Assembly: GCA_035604685.1 (NCBI GenBank) | Contig: DATNIB010000001.1 | Span: forward strand, 42,896-106,895 | Source: DATNIB01 sp035604685 | GTDB taxonomy: Bacteria; Actinomycetota; Acidimicrobiia; Acidimicrobiales; RAAP-2 | Reading direction: 5' to 3' | Length of the DNA stretch: 64,000 nt | In this document: positions 51,332 to 59,639 of the stretch, in pieces | Position numbering within the stretch: the first letter of the stretch is position 1 | Layout of the letters: every line of letters starts with the position of its first letter | Notes under the pieces: generated by a model | Databases searched by the model: none | What the model saw: only the letters and a program-made list of their open reading frames with translations | Told to the model about the DNA's origin: nothing | Program-made: the position numbers and the translations under genes

Positions 51332-52463
51332 CGATGGTGCCGATGGGGGTCATCGGGTAGACGACCTGGGCGTTGGCCGGCGGCATCTCCACGCAGCCGA
51401 CGCTCTGGGGCCAGCCGTAGCTGGAGCGGTCGAAGCCGTGGAGGGCGTCACTCCCGTTGAAGTAGCTGACCCAGGGGATGTTGGGGTCGCTGTACTTCGT
51501 CCCGTCGGGGTTGGTCCCGCTCATCGTCGTGGACAGGTAGCGGAGGTAGACGGTGAAGGTGCCCTGCTGGGTCGGCGCCGCCGCCACGCCGGTGTTGGCG
51601 AGCGTGTGGTAGGCGAGGGCGCCGTTCTGGTACACGGTCACGGTCTGGGGGAGCGATTCGGAGACGAGGACGAAGGGGTACGCGTGCGGGTCGGCCTGAC
51701 CGGCCGCCGCCGCCTGCAGTAGGTCGGCCCAGACCGCGGCGCCGGCCTGGCCGTCGGTCTTCAGGCCGTGCTGGTCCTCGAACGCCATCACGGCCGACTT
51801 GGTGATGATGTTCCAGGTCCCGGGCGTCCACAGCGACACGAGCTGCGTCGGTTGGTTGGGCCAGCGCCAGGCGAACGATCCCTGCTGGGGTTCGAGCTCT
51901 TGGATCGGCGACGTCGGCTGGGTGGTGGGGTTGAACGTCACCGGCAGGTAGCCGAGCTCGGCCAGGAGCTGCTGGAGCCGGAGCGTCGAGCCCTGTTCGA
52001 CCGTGAACGGGACGGTCGCGTTCTGTGCCAGGGTCTGGCCCTGGGCGCTCCGCATCCCCTGAGGCCCGCCGGGAATCGTCAACGTCTCGGCGACGCCGGG
52101 GACGAAGGGCCCCGCCGCGATGAACTCGAGCTCGGTCGGCGAGAGCGGTGCCCAGGCCCCCGGGACGCCGGGCGAGAGCGTCGGCATCGGGCTGTCGGGG
52201 GCGAGCGCCGTCGAGAGCTGCACCGTGATCGCCGAACCGGCTTGGACATTCGAGGCGTTGGCGGCCGGCGTGGTCGAGACGATGCTGAGCGGGACGATGG
52301 GTGCAGGCTTCGCGACGGCGGCGGGCTGGACCGTCGCCTCGTGGTCGGCGCGGTAGAGGACGTAGCCGCCGGTGCCCGCACCGGCCAGCATGATGCCGAC
52401 GGCCGCCAGGATCCACGGGGTGCGACGGTGCCGATTGACGACGTGAGCTGGCCGCTTGCTCAT
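51318..52463 (-). CDS. L,D-transpeptidase (YkuD) with Ig-like and peptidoglycan-binding parts
   Basis: A 381-residue envelope protein: short cytoplasmic tail, one membrane anchor (PWILAAVGIMLAGAGTGGYVLY), an Ig-like domain (about 55-155), a peptidoglycan-binding-1-like region (LRLQQLLAELGYLP, then SAVMAFEDQHGLKTDG), and the C-terminal YkuD catalytic domain with HGFDRSSYGWPQSVGCVEMP, where the Cys is the nucleophile. It forms 3-3 cross-links or attaches proteins to peptidoglycan. It is convergent with dinB. Confidence 0.9.
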   Translation of the reverse strand: MSKRPAHVVNRHRRTPWILAAVGIMLAGAGTGGYVLYRADHEATVQPAAVAKPAPIVPLSIVSTTPAANASNVQAGSAITVQLSTALAPDSPMPTLSPGVPGAWAPLSPTELEFIAAGPFVPGVAETLTIPGGPQGMRSAQGQTLAQNATVPFTVEQGSTLRLQQLLAELGYLPVTFNPTTQPTSPIQELEPQQGSFAWRWPNQPTQLVSLWTPGTWNIITKSAVMAFEDQHGLKTDGQAGAAVWADLLQAAAAGQADPHAYPFVLVSESLPQTVTVYQNGALAYHTLANTGVAAAPTQQGTFTVYLRYLSTTMSGTNPDGTKYSDPNIPWVSYFNGSDALHGFDRSSYGWPQSVGCVEMPPANAQVVYPMTPIGTIVTVQ

Positions 52464-52549
52464 GAGTTCGGGATTCTACCAGCGGCCGATCCGGCCACGG
52501 CCGACCTCGGCCCCCCCTTTTCGGGGCCGCGCGACCGGCTCCGCAGCGT

Positions 52550-54907
52550 TCAGGGGTCGGGTCGTCGTTCGACGGCCGCCCGCACGGCCGCCTCGATCCG
52601 GCGCAGGTCCTCGGGCCCCGTGACCTTCCCGCCGGTGGCATCACGCACGTAGAAGGCGTCGACGACCTCGCTGCCGATGGTCGACACCCGGGCGGACACC
52701 ACGTCGAGCTCGCAGTCGAAGAGGGCGCGGGTCACGCGGTGCAAGAGGCCCAGCTCGTCGCGTGCACGAACCTCGAGCACGGTGGCGGAGGCCGACGCGG
52801 CGTTGTCGACGACCACCTGGGGCACGATCGTGTGGGCGGTCCAGGCGCGCCGCTGTCCGGCATAGGCGTCGGCCTTGGCCGAGAGCTCGGCCTCGAGCGC
52901 CAGGTGGCCGCTCAAGACGGCGTCGAGGTCCTGGCGCAACTTGGCGCCGTCTGGCCAGGACCCCCGGGCGACCTCGACCGTGAACACCTCGAGCGCCACG
53001 CCGTCCTCGCTCGTCGCATCGGCGCTCCGCACGTCGAGGCCGTGCAGCGCGACCGTGCCGGCGACGGACGCGAGGAGGCCGGGGCGGTCGATGGCGGCCA
53101 CGATGACCCGCGGTGGATCGAGCACGACGGCCGGCCGCTGGGCGCGCCGGACCTCGGCAACGAGCTCCTGGTACGCCTCGGTCGACCAGCGCGGTCCGCG
53201 CGTGGACGCCTTGCCCTCGAGCTGGTCGGCGGTGCGGTGGACCAAGTCGGCCACCAGTCCCGCCTTCCACGGGCCCCAGGCCGAGGACCCAGTCGCCAAC
53301 CCGTCCGCCTCGCTCAGCGCGGCCAGGAGGTGGAGCGTCTCGACGTCGCCGACCGCGGCGGCGACGGCGTCGATGGTGGCGGGGTCCTCGAGGTCGCGTC
53401 GCGTGGCCGCGTCGGGCAGCAGGAGGTGCAGTTGCACCAGGCAGACGAGCACGGCCACGTCCGCGGCGCCGAAGCCCATGCGGCGACCGATGCGGCCCAT
53501 GAGCTCTACGCCCACCTGGGTGTGGTCCCCGGGGTAGCCCTTGCCGATGTCGTGCAGGAGCGTGCCGACCAGCAGGAGGTCGGGCCGTGCCACGCGCTCG
53601 GTCAGGTCGGCGGCGTTGGCGGCCGCCTCGAGCAGGTGCCGGTCGACGGTGAAGCGGTGGTAGGCGTTGCGCTGCGGTCGGTGCCGCACGGGCGCCCACT
53701 CGGGGAGGAGGCGCGTGAGCACGTCGGCATGATCGAGGGCCTCGAAGGACTCGGTGGCCCGGTGCCCGCTCGACAACGCGCGCACGAGGGCCTCGCGGGT
53801 CTCGATGGGCCAGGGATCCGGCGCCGGCGCCATGTGGTCGGCCAGTCGATGCAGCGCGGCCCGGGCGATCGGCCGATTCGACTCCGACGCCAGCGCCGCC
53901 AGGCGGAGCGGGAGCGACGAGTCCTCGTCCAGCGCGGCGTCGGGCGTGAGATCCACCTCGCCCGCCACCATCACGATCCCCGGTTCCGATGGCGTCGGCG
54001 TCGTCAGCTCGGATTCGGGCCGCGGGCGACGCAGTCCTCGCCGGTGGCCGGTCGTGGGTTGCCAGGACGCCTGCCGGCGCCAGGCGTCGTCGAGCGCCCA
54101 GGCGATTCGGCGGCCGGCCTCGGACACCGCGGCCATCAACGCGTCAGCGTCGGCGAACGAGAGCAGCGCCGCCACCTGGTCCTGCTCTTGGAGGAGCAGG
54201 CGGTCGAGGGCCCGCCCGGCCCGTCGGTGAAGCTCGACGCGGATCGAGGTGAGGAGCTCGGTCGACGGTTCGACCGAGTGGAGATCGACGTGGTCGGCCA
54301 GGCGCGGTGCGTAGGCCGCGATGGCCCGCAGGACGTTGGCGTCGCGCAGACCGCCGTGCGACTCCTTCAGGTCCGGTTCGAGCAGGAACGCGACCTCGCC
54401 CTGGGAGCGGTGGCGATCCGCCATCTGTTGGCGCAGCGTCGGGAGCCACCGCGCGCCCAGGTTCGAGCGCCAGCGCGACACCGTCTCGGACAACAGCTCG
54501 GCGACCAGGCGCTCGTCCCCCCACACGAGGCGCGCGTCGAGCAGTCCGAGCGCCACTCGCAGGTCCCCGTCGGCCGCCGCCAGGACCTCACGCGGACGTC
54601 GCACGCTGTGGTCGAGGTGTACGCCCTGGTCCCAGACCGGGTACCAGATCGCGTCGGCCACCGCCGAAACATCGCGGTGGCCCTCGTGGACCAGGACCAC
54701 GTCGAGGTCGCTAAAGGGGCAGAGCTCGGCTCGGCCGTAGCCGCCCACCGCCAGGAGGGCCAGGCGGCGGGCGCCGGAGCCGGCCGCGCGTTCCGCCACG
54801 CCCGACAACCACTCGTCGGCGGCCCGGGCGTAGGCTCGACAGAAGTCCTTCCCCCGCAGGTCGGGCTGGCCGAGCAAGGCCTGGCGGCGCTCCCGCAGGT
54901 CGGCCAT
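52550..54907 (-). CDS. glnD: [Protein-PII] uridylyltransferase / uridylyl-removing enzyme
   Basis: GlnD modifies PII signal proteins according to nitrogen status. The 785-residue protein has the nucleotidyltransferase motif GGYGRAELCPFSDLDVVL near residue 52, an HD domain (LLHDIGKGYPGDHT) and two C-terminal ACT domains (IDRPGLLASVAGTV and RDELGLLHRVTRAL). TACGTT (54915-54920, minus strand) ends 7 bases before ATG 54907, fixing a leaderless start; the frame is open upstream to 55159 but antisense to another gene. amtB and glnB, its usual actinobacterial neighbours, are not present. Confidence 0.93.
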   Translation of the reverse strand: MADLRERRQALLGQPDLRGKDFCRAYARAADEWLSGVAERAAGSGARRLALLAVGGYGRAELCPFSDLDVVLVHEGHRDVSAVADAIWYPVWDQGVHLDHSVRRPREVLAAADGDLRVALGLLDARLVWGDERLVAELLSETVSRWRSNLGARWLPTLRQQMADRHRSQGEVAFLLEPDLKESHGGLRDANVLRAIAAYAPRLADHVDLHSVEPSTELLTSIRVELHRRAGRALDRLLLQEQDQVAALLSFADADALMAAVSEAGRRIAWALDDAWRRQASWQPTTGHRRGLRRPRPESELTTPTPSEPGIVMVAGEVDLTPDAALDEDSSLPLRLAALASESNRPIARAALHRLADHMAPAPDPWPIETREALVRALSSGHRATESFEALDHADVLTRLLPEWAPVRHRPQRNAYHRFTVDRHLLEAAANAADLTERVARPDLLLVGTLLHDIGKGYPGDHTQVGVELMGRIGRRMGFGAADVAVLVCLVQLHLLLPDAATRRDLEDPATIDAVAAAVGDVETLHLLAALSEADGLATGSSAWGPWKAGLVADLVHRTADQLEGKASTRGPRWSTEAYQELVAEVRRAQRPAVVLDPPRVIVAAIDRPGLLASVAGTVALHGLDVRSADATSEDGVALEVFTVEVARGSWPDGAKLRQDLDAVLSGHLALEAELSAKADAYAGQRRAWTAHTIVPQVVVDNAASASATVLEVRARDELGLLHRVTRALFDCELDVVSARVSTIGSEVVDAFYVRDATGGKVTGPEDLRRIEAAVRAAVERRPDP

Positions 54908-54914
54908 GAGGCGG

Positions 54915-54924
54915 AACGTAGCAT
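54915..54924. promoter_or_regulatory. Overlapping divergent -10 boxes of glnD and a small membrane gene
   Basis: The minus-strand TACGTT (54915-54920) for glnD and a plus-strand TAGCAT (54919-54924) share two bases, so the two promoters cannot easily be occupied together. The small gene starts at 54956 after GGGAGAG. Confidence 0.45.
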
Positions 54925-54955
54925 CGGGCAGAGAAGGGCAGGGAGAGCGAGCGAG

Positions 54956-55165
54956 ATGACAGACATCGAGAAGCGGAGCGGCTCGGCACTGAAGGTCGCC
55001 GACGGCGTGCTCCTGGTGGTTGTCGGTGTGGTGGGGGTGGTGGTGGCCTTCGCCGTGCTCCACACGATCGCCGGCTTCGTGTGGGAGCTGGTGAAGGTCG
55101 TGGTCGTCGTCGGCTTCATCGGCAGCGTGCTCTGGGTCCTGACCCGGCGGCGCCGCCACCGGTAG
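54956..55165 (+). CDS. Small membrane protein of unknown function
   Basis: A 69-residue protein with two hydrophobic helices (VADGVLLVVVGVVGVVVAFAVL and WELVKVVVVVGFIGSVLWVL) and a basic RRRRHR end. No family recognised. The ATG follows a purine-rich GGGAGAGCGAGCGAG. It is divergent from glnD with overlapping promoters, so expression of the two may be linked. Confidence 0.6.
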   Translation: MTDIEKRSGSALKVADGVLLVVVGVVGVVVAFAVLHTIAGFVWELVKVVVVVGFIGSVLWVLTRRRRHR

Positions 55166-55187
55166 TCCGACCGGCGGTGCCGGTTGG

Positions 55188-57029
55188 TCAGCCGAGCGGT
55201 ACCGTCGCCTGCAGGTTCGTCACCGTGATCGTGAACGTGCCATTCGACGCCCGGAAGAAGGGCGCCGAGCTGCCCACCAGCTCCAGTTCGAGGGTGTGCC
55301 CCGGGGTGACCACGTAGTCGTTCGGCGGGAGCGAGAAGCTCGCCGATTCCGTGGCGGTCGTCCCGGCCTGCGTGCCGGCGCTCTGGTTGACCGAGGGGCG
55401 AAACGCCCCCATCTCGACGATCTGCCGGGTGGTCCCGCCCGGGGAGACATCCCAGAGCCGCCCGATCAGCTCGGGGTAGGTGCCGACGATGCTGAGATCG
55501 GCCTTGACCGTCACCCCGCCGAGCAGGTGGAGCCCCTTCGCCCCGGCCGCGACCGTGTAGGTCGCCGTCCCGGGCTCGGCCGCCGCCGGCAGCGGATCGC
55601 ACACGGGATGATTCACCGCGTCGAGCGAGTTGGCGACGGTCGGGTCACCGCCGGTCGAGGTCACCTGTTGGGCGGCGGCGCCGACCAGCTGCGTCGCCCC
55701 GGTCTGCAGCGCGCTCCATGAGGGGGCGTGCACAGTCGGTCCCGAGGGAGCGGAGGCCGGGCAGGTTTGCGCGCGCACCAACACGCCGGTCTGGGGCCGG
55801 TGGTGGAAGAGGACGACGGCATCCAAGAACGCGATGGCGGTCCGGTCGTTGAACGCGAGGTCGCCCGCCTTGTCCTGGGCCCAGGGGTGGCCGACGTCGT
55901 CGAACATGGCGAGGAGCGGCGTCGAGGCGCCCAAGGCGGCGACCCGGTTGGTGTAGTGCAACGCCTCGTCCACCGGGAAGAGCGAGTCGGTCCAGCCGCT
56001 CTGGATCACGGTCGGTGCTGGGCCACTCTTCTCCATGGGGATGCCGATGGCCGACTTGTAGCCCTGGAAGTCCGCGAGCCCGGTCGCCACGATCGGCCCG
56101 AAGGGCTCACCGGCCACCGTCGCCTTCTCCCAGGTGGTGATGTCGGCCTGCGGGTCGACGCCGGGGGCTGAGAGGTACCAGGCGGCGGCCGCGCCGTAGA
56201 GCACGCTGTCCCACTCGCCCTTGGCCACTCCCGCAGGCTGGCGGTCCGCCAGGGGGGTCGTGAGGGTGCCCGTCGAGAGGCGACCATTGGGGTCGAGCGC
56301 GGTCACCAGGTCGTCCCAGGGCCAGATCGCGTAGGCGGCGGCCACCGTCATCTTGATGTGGCGCTGCGGGCTCACGAACGGCACGTAGCGGCCGTCGGGG
56401 AGCCGCATCCGGTCCTTCAGCGTGGCCAGCTGCAGCGACTGACCGCCGCCGTAGGAGACGCCGGCGACCGCGATCCCCGGGCGGACCAGTCCCTCGTCGA
56501 CGAGCACCCCCGCCAGGTACTGGGTGTCGCGAACCTCGTAGCGCTGGTCCGCGGTGTGCTCCCATCCCTTGGCGCACGCCGGCGTGTTCGCCCTCGACGC
56601 TGCCGAACCGCACGAGTTGCCGAACCCTCGGGCGCTGTAGGTGAGGACGGCCCATCCCTGACTGGCGAACGTGACGTTGTCGATCTGGCTGTCGTTGCTG
56701 GTCGATTCGTAGTCGGTCTTGTTCCCTCCGAGGCCATGCAGCAGGACGATCAGGGGATAGGGCGCCTTGCCACCGGCCGGCAGGGTCAGGTCGGCGTCCA
56801 GCGGCACGCCGTCGAAACTGGGAACGCGCAGGTCCTGGGTCCCGACCATCCCACCTTCGCACAAGCGCACGCCGTCGGAAGGCGCGCAGAGCAGGCGTCC
56901 GAAGGGCTTTGGTGTCGTGGCGGCTCCGGAAGAGGCAGCGGGAAGAACGGGAAGGACGAGTGCACCAATGAGGAGACCGGGGATGAGGAGAGTACGACGG
57001 ATGGCACCGCTGGCAGGGGGGGTTCGCAT
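55188..57029 (-). CDS. Secreted CocE/NonD-type alpha/beta hydrolase
   Basis: A 613-residue exported hydrolase of the CocE / X-Pro dipeptidyl-peptidase type. It has a signal peptide (TLLIPGLLIGALVLPVLPAASSGAA), the oxyanion LHGLGGNK segment, the nucleophile elbow GVSYGGG near residue 195, an Asp in SGWTDSLFPV, and a C-terminal jelly-roll domain (about 470-613). The substrate, an ester or peptide, is unknown. The ATG is 8 bases after a TCTAAT box on the minus strand, and repeated GATCACG units lie there, so a regulated promoter is possible. Confidence 0.82.
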   Translation of the reverse strand: MRTPPASGAIRRTLLIPGLLIGALVLPVLPAASSGAATTPKPFGRLLCAPSDGVRLCEGGMVGTQDLRVPSFDGVPLDADLTLPAGGKAPYPLIVLLHGLGGNKTDYESTSNDSQIDNVTFASQGWAVLTYSARGFGNSCGSAASRANTPACAKGWEHTADQRYEVRDTQYLAGVLVDEGLVRPGIAVAGVSYGGGQSLQLATLKDRMRLPDGRYVPFVSPQRHIKMTVAAAYAIWPWDDLVTALDPNGRLSTGTLTTPLADRQPAGVAKGEWDSVLYGAAAAWYLSAPGVDPQADITTWEKATVAGEPFGPIVATGLADFQGYKSAIGIPMEKSGPAPTVIQSGWTDSLFPVDEALHYTNRVAALGASTPLLAMFDDVGHPWAQDKAGDLAFNDRTAIAFLDAVVLFHHRPQTGVLVRAQTCPASAPSGPTVHAPSWSALQTGATQLVGAAAQQVTSTGGDPTVANSLDAVNHPVCDPLPAAAEPGTATYTVAAGAKGLHLLGGVTVKADLSIVGTYPELIGRLWDVSPGGTTRQIVEMGAFRPSVNQSAGTQAGTTATESASFSLPPNDYVVTPGHTLELELVGSSAPFFRASNGTFTITVTNLQATVPLG

Positions 57030-57110
57030 TGATCACGATTAGATCACGTCCCCCTCGGATCTGACCCACCGGGGGGAAACCTGGTGGCCCGATAGGCTGA
57101 CCCACCGACC

Positions 57111-57182
57111 GGCGGCGTGGCCGAGTGGTTTAGGCAGGGGCCTGCAAAGCCCTTTACCCGGGTTCGATTCCCGGCGCCGCCT
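57111..57182 (+). tRNA. tRNA-Cys (anticodon GCA)
   Basis: Acceptor arms GGCGGCG (57111-57117) and CGCCGCC (57175-57181) pair fully. The anticodon stem GGGGC/GCCCT encloses CTGCAAA with anticodon GCA, the T-arm has GGTTCGATTCC, and the discriminator base is T, as expected for tRNA-Cys. CCA is not encoded. The sequence downstream is the accessory part of the window. Confidence 0.96.
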
Positions 57183-57619
57183 CGCTGGGATGTTCGCAAT
57201 TCAACGGCGCAAGTAGTTGCAAAAGTCGTGCTAACACCCGATGGGCCCGAGCGCAGGGCCAGGACTAGGGCATGTGGAGACTCCCATCGGAAACCTGTGG
57301 AGACTCTTCGAAACGGCGAATCCGGACCCCGGTCCGACAGTCTTGCGAACACCCTCTTCAGCCGCGTTATCCCGATCGAGGCACGAAGGCGCTACGGCCA
57401 CCAGACCCGGCGCGCCGTCGAAGATGCCGGCGTTGGACACGAGAGGGAACCCAGGGTGCAACGCAGTCGGTGCCACCCATCGGTCGGCGTCGTGTTCACG
57501 TTGAGCCAGTGCATGCTCGATCCGCTCGCACTGGGCTCGAAGTTGGGCGTAGACGTGGATCAGTTCGCGCGCGACGCGCGGCCGCGCTGGTGTCGCTGCG
57601 ACCGTGGGTCACGGCAACG
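57183..57619. other. 437-base region after tRNA-Cys without a supported gene
   Basis: It holds copy 1 of a 97-bp direct repeat (57220-57316). On the minus strand a frame is open from about 57609 to 57231; its first part (RELIHVYAQLRAQCERIEHALAQ) looks protein-like and helical, but there is no good start and the end runs through the repeat. It may be a gene remnant. I see no integrase and no copy of the tRNA 3' end. Confidence 0.4.
57220..57316 (+). repeat. Imperfect direct repeat, copy 1
   Basis: About 97 bases starting CAAAAGTCGTG and including ACACCCGA, GGCCCGAGCGCA and ACCTGTGGAGACTC. The same blocks in the same order and orientation occur at 59085-59180, with small differences and a 3-base gap. 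The similarity is at DNA level and lies in no convincing gene. Confidence 0.8.
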
Positions 57620-58291
57620 TCATCGTGCAGACGCTGCCTCGGCTCGGTCTGCGCGGACGGCCCGCCGTCTAGCGGTCGACAACGAGCGAGCCGTGCCTAG
57701 GGCGTCGTCGCCGAGGCCGATCGACATCCTGGTGAGAATCTCGCTGTACGAGCGCACCGGGTCGCGGCCGACCGCATCGAAGAACCCGGTGAGCTCGAGC
57801 GTGGTGTGGCCGTGCACACCGGACCAGGCAGCTTCGCCAGCGGTGGTGACGTCGTCGACCTCCCATCGGCCCGCGTTGACGCAGGCGTGGATGCGACGGA
57901 GGAGCGAGACGAAGGTGGACCTAGCCGCCTCGAGGTCGGCGGGATCACCGAGCCTGAACGCGGCCAGTCCAGGACCGAACATCACCGCGTACAGGTGGGG
58001 TTCGCGCAGCGCGAAGCGGCGGTAGCTCCAGAGGTAGGTCATCCAGTCGGCGACGGCATCGTCGGTGACCGCGCCGCGGTCCAGTTCGGTTCCGAAATGG
58101 ACGAACCCGCGGCGCATCACATGTCGGGTCAGCTCGTCCATCCCGCCGAAGTGGGTATAGACGACCATCGTCGACGTGCCCAGCTCGCGGGCTAAGCGCC
58201 GCGCCGACACGGCGCCCTCAGTGGCCAGCAGCTGCGCGGCGGTGTTGATGATCCGTTCGCGCAGATGGGGGTCGTCAGATCGTGGTGGCAC
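57620..58291 (-). CDS. TetR/AcrR family regulator
   Basis: A 223-residue TetR protein with HTH VSARRLARELGTSTMVVYTHFGG at about 28-50 and a C-terminal domain with a WSGVHGHTTLELTGF segment seen in many actinobacterial TetR proteins. The GTG start at 58291 is followed upstream by a 130-base divergent promoter region with a perfect palindrome, so it probably represses itself and the small gene at 58422. The pair lies between two copies of a direct repeat. Confidence 0.85.
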   Translation of the reverse strand: MPPRSDDPHLRERIINTAAQLLATEGAVSARRLARELGTSTMVVYTHFGGMDELTRHVMRRGFVHFGTELDRGAVTDDAVADWMTYLWSYRRFALREPHLYAVMFGPGLAAFRLGDPADLEAARSTFVSLLRRIHACVNAGRWEVDDVTTAGEAAWSGVHGHTTLELTGFFDAVGRDPVRSYSEILTRMSIGLGDDALGTARSLSTARRRAVRADRAEAASAR

Positions 58292-58318
58292 GCCGGCAGC
58301 GTATCCACAACACCGTCA

Positions 58319-58353
58319 TTGACATCGGTCCATTACTATGTTATGCATAACAT
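58319..58353 (+). promoter_or_regulatory. Promoter with perfect 16-bp palindromic operator
   Basis: TTGACA (58319-58324) is followed 17 bases later by TATGCA (58342-58347). A perfect palindrome ATGTTATGCATAACAT (58338-58353) covers the -10. It is the likely operator of the divergent TetR protein. A run of ten G (58362-58371) follows in the leader of the gene at 58422. Confidence 0.7.
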
Positions 58354-58421
58354 CGTCATGTGGGGGGGGGGTCTGGCCGCTCGACATGACCCGACATCAA
58401 CGAACGAAAGGAAAGAGCCCG

Positions 58422-58766
58422 ATGGCAGTGTTCAATGGCGTGTTCCCGATCCTTCCCGGTAAAGAACAAGGAGGAAGGGACTTCGCGGCCGCGTGCATGG
58501 GGGAGCGACGCAAGGGGTTCGAGGCTCAGGCGGCTAGGACGGGACTTGCCCGGGAGACTTGGGCTCTGCAGGAGACCCCGATGGGGAGCTTCATGTTGGT
58601 GTGGTTCGAGGCTCCCGACATCGAGAAGACGTTTACGGAACTCGCCACCTCCAGCGACGAGTTCACCATCTGGTTTCGTGGCCAAGTCCAAGATGTGACT
58701 GGCGTCGACCTGGGCGCTCCACCCGAAAGCCCGCCGCCCGACGTGCTGGTTGACTGGACCTCCTGA
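58422..58766 (+). CDS. Small protein, possibly dimeric alpha/beta-barrel (DUF6176-like)
   Basis: A 114-residue protein with the beta-alpha-beta feel of small monooxygenase-like or DUF6176 proteins: a strand ending in PILPGKE, a charged helix, WALQETPMGSFMLVWFEAPDIEKTFTEL, and a C-terminal WFRGQVQDVTGVDLGAP. The family is a tentative recognition. The ATG has AAAGGAAAG upstream. It is divergent from a TetR gene and under its probable operator. Nothing shows the substrate. Confidence 0.65.
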   Translation: MAVFNGVFPILPGKEQGGRDFAAACMGERRKGFEAQAARTGLARETWALQETPMGSFMLVWFEAPDIEKTFTELATSSDEFTIWFRGQVQDVTGVDLGAPPESPPPDVLVDWTS

Positions 58767-58974
58767 AGAACGACCTCCCCCTCTAGGGACATCACCAGCA
58801 GCGAGGCGTTCTCCGGGCAGGAGGCCCTTCGCCATACGTCCCTTCGGTTGGGCCTTGTGATCGCCAGAGAATCCGGCAAGGGCGTCCGACAACGCTGGTT
58901 CGGGCGACCCCAGAAGGCTTCCACGCCGGTTCTGGCGGCCCGGCCATGGCTCATTGTGGGGGATCAAGTCGTTC

Positions 58975-59045
58975 GGCCCGTCAGGGGCACGCTGTGGGCC
59001 TCCGCTGCGCTCCGTGTCCTCGCCTTCGGCGTCCCCTGACGGGCC
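58975..59045. repeat. Inverted repeat with perfect 13-bp arms
   Basis: GGCCCGTCAGGGG (58975-58987) and CCCCTGACGGGCC (59033-59045) are exact reverse complements around 45 bases. It could be a hairpin terminator, a small palindromic repeat, or an end of a decayed mobile element. It is 39 bases before direct-repeat copy 2. Confidence 0.65.
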
Positions 59046-59084
59046 TGTCGTGGCCGCACCCATGTCACCGGGATGCCACAAGGC

Positions 59085-59180
59085 CAAAAGTCGTGGCAAC
59101 ACCCGACAGGCCCGAGCGCACGGCTAGGACCAGGGCGTGTGGAGACCATCGAAAACCTGTGGAGACTCCTCTGAGAGGCC
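59085..59180 (+). repeat. Imperfect direct repeat, copy 2
   Basis: The partner of the repeat at 57220-57316: CAAAAGTCGTGG, AACACCCGA, GGCCCGAGCGCA, GGCGTGTGGAGAC and ACCTGTGGAGACTC in the same order. The copies are 1,865 bases apart start to start and bracket the TetR gene and the small gene at 58422. Confidence 0.8.
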
Positions 59181-59302
59181 GCTTGGGTCCCTTGTCAGGG
59201 AGTCTCAAACATTCCTCGCACGCCTTGCGCGGTTTCCGTGGCCGCCCAACTGATCGCGGTATTCCCGACATGATGCGCAGCGAGAGATAGAACGGTACGG
59301 CT

Positions 59303-59527
59303 ATGTACGTCTGTCACTGCAGGTCGGTCAGCCTTTGGGCCATTCGGATGGCGATTTCTTCTGGAGCCCAGAGCGTCGCCGATATCACGGCCAGCTGTCA
59401 CGCAGGCCATGGCTGCGGCGGGTGCCAGCGCCTGCTGCAGGCCTTCCTCGACGCCGGCTTGGGCCTTGGTGGGTCAGGAGACGCGCCGGAACGGTTGGTG
59501 CAGCCCATTGATCGGGGGGACCAATAG
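59303..59527 (+). CDS. Bacterioferritin-associated ferredoxin-like [2Fe-2S] protein
   Basis: A 74-residue protein whose first 50 residues match the BFD fold: MYVCHC (Cys4, Cys6) and CGGC (Cys38, Cys41) give the four cluster ligands in the CxC-x31-CxxC spacing, with ITASCHAGHG between. In Bfd this cluster reduces ferric iron leaving bacterioferritin. No bacterioferritin gene is next to it, although two other ferritin-like proteins are in the window. The C-terminal about 24 residues are extra. The upstream region shows no clear ribosome binding site. Confidence 0.72.
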   Translation: MYVCHCRSVSLWAIRMAISSGAQSVADITASCHAGHGCGGCQRLLQAFLDAGLGLGGSGDAPERLVQPIDRGDQ

Positions 59528-59639
59528 CAAGGCACTCCGCCCGCCGCCGAGCATCGCACGGAGCTGTAGCGGTATGTGCGCCGAGCTGCATACAGCTCAC
59601 CAACTGCCGGCTCGAGGGGCTTCCTGCCGGCACTCGGGG

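Larger units (their letters stand above)
58767..59302. other. 536-base region without a supported gene
   Basis: It holds a 13-bp inverted repeat with a 45-base loop (58975-59045) and copy 2 of the direct repeat (59085-59180). Open frames here have no convincing starts or domains. It looks like non-coding, possibly mobile-derived, sequence. Confidence 0.45.

Noticed and set aside
52739..55165. Long plus-strand frame opposite glnD
   Set aside because: Antisense shadow of glnD. Only its last 70 codons (54956-55165) form a credible small membrane gene.
58848..59039. Small plus-strand frame before repeat copy 2
   Set aside because: It spans the inverted repeat, lacks a start signal and has no recognisable family.
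58975..59045. Integron attC site
   Set aside because: The arms pair perfectly like an attC stem, but the expected RYYYAAC / GTTRRRY core sites at the ends are missing and no integron integrase is nearby.
57183..59302. Integrative element at tRNA-Cys
   Set aside because: No integrase gene and no repeat of the tRNA 3' end were found, so only the direct repeats are reported.
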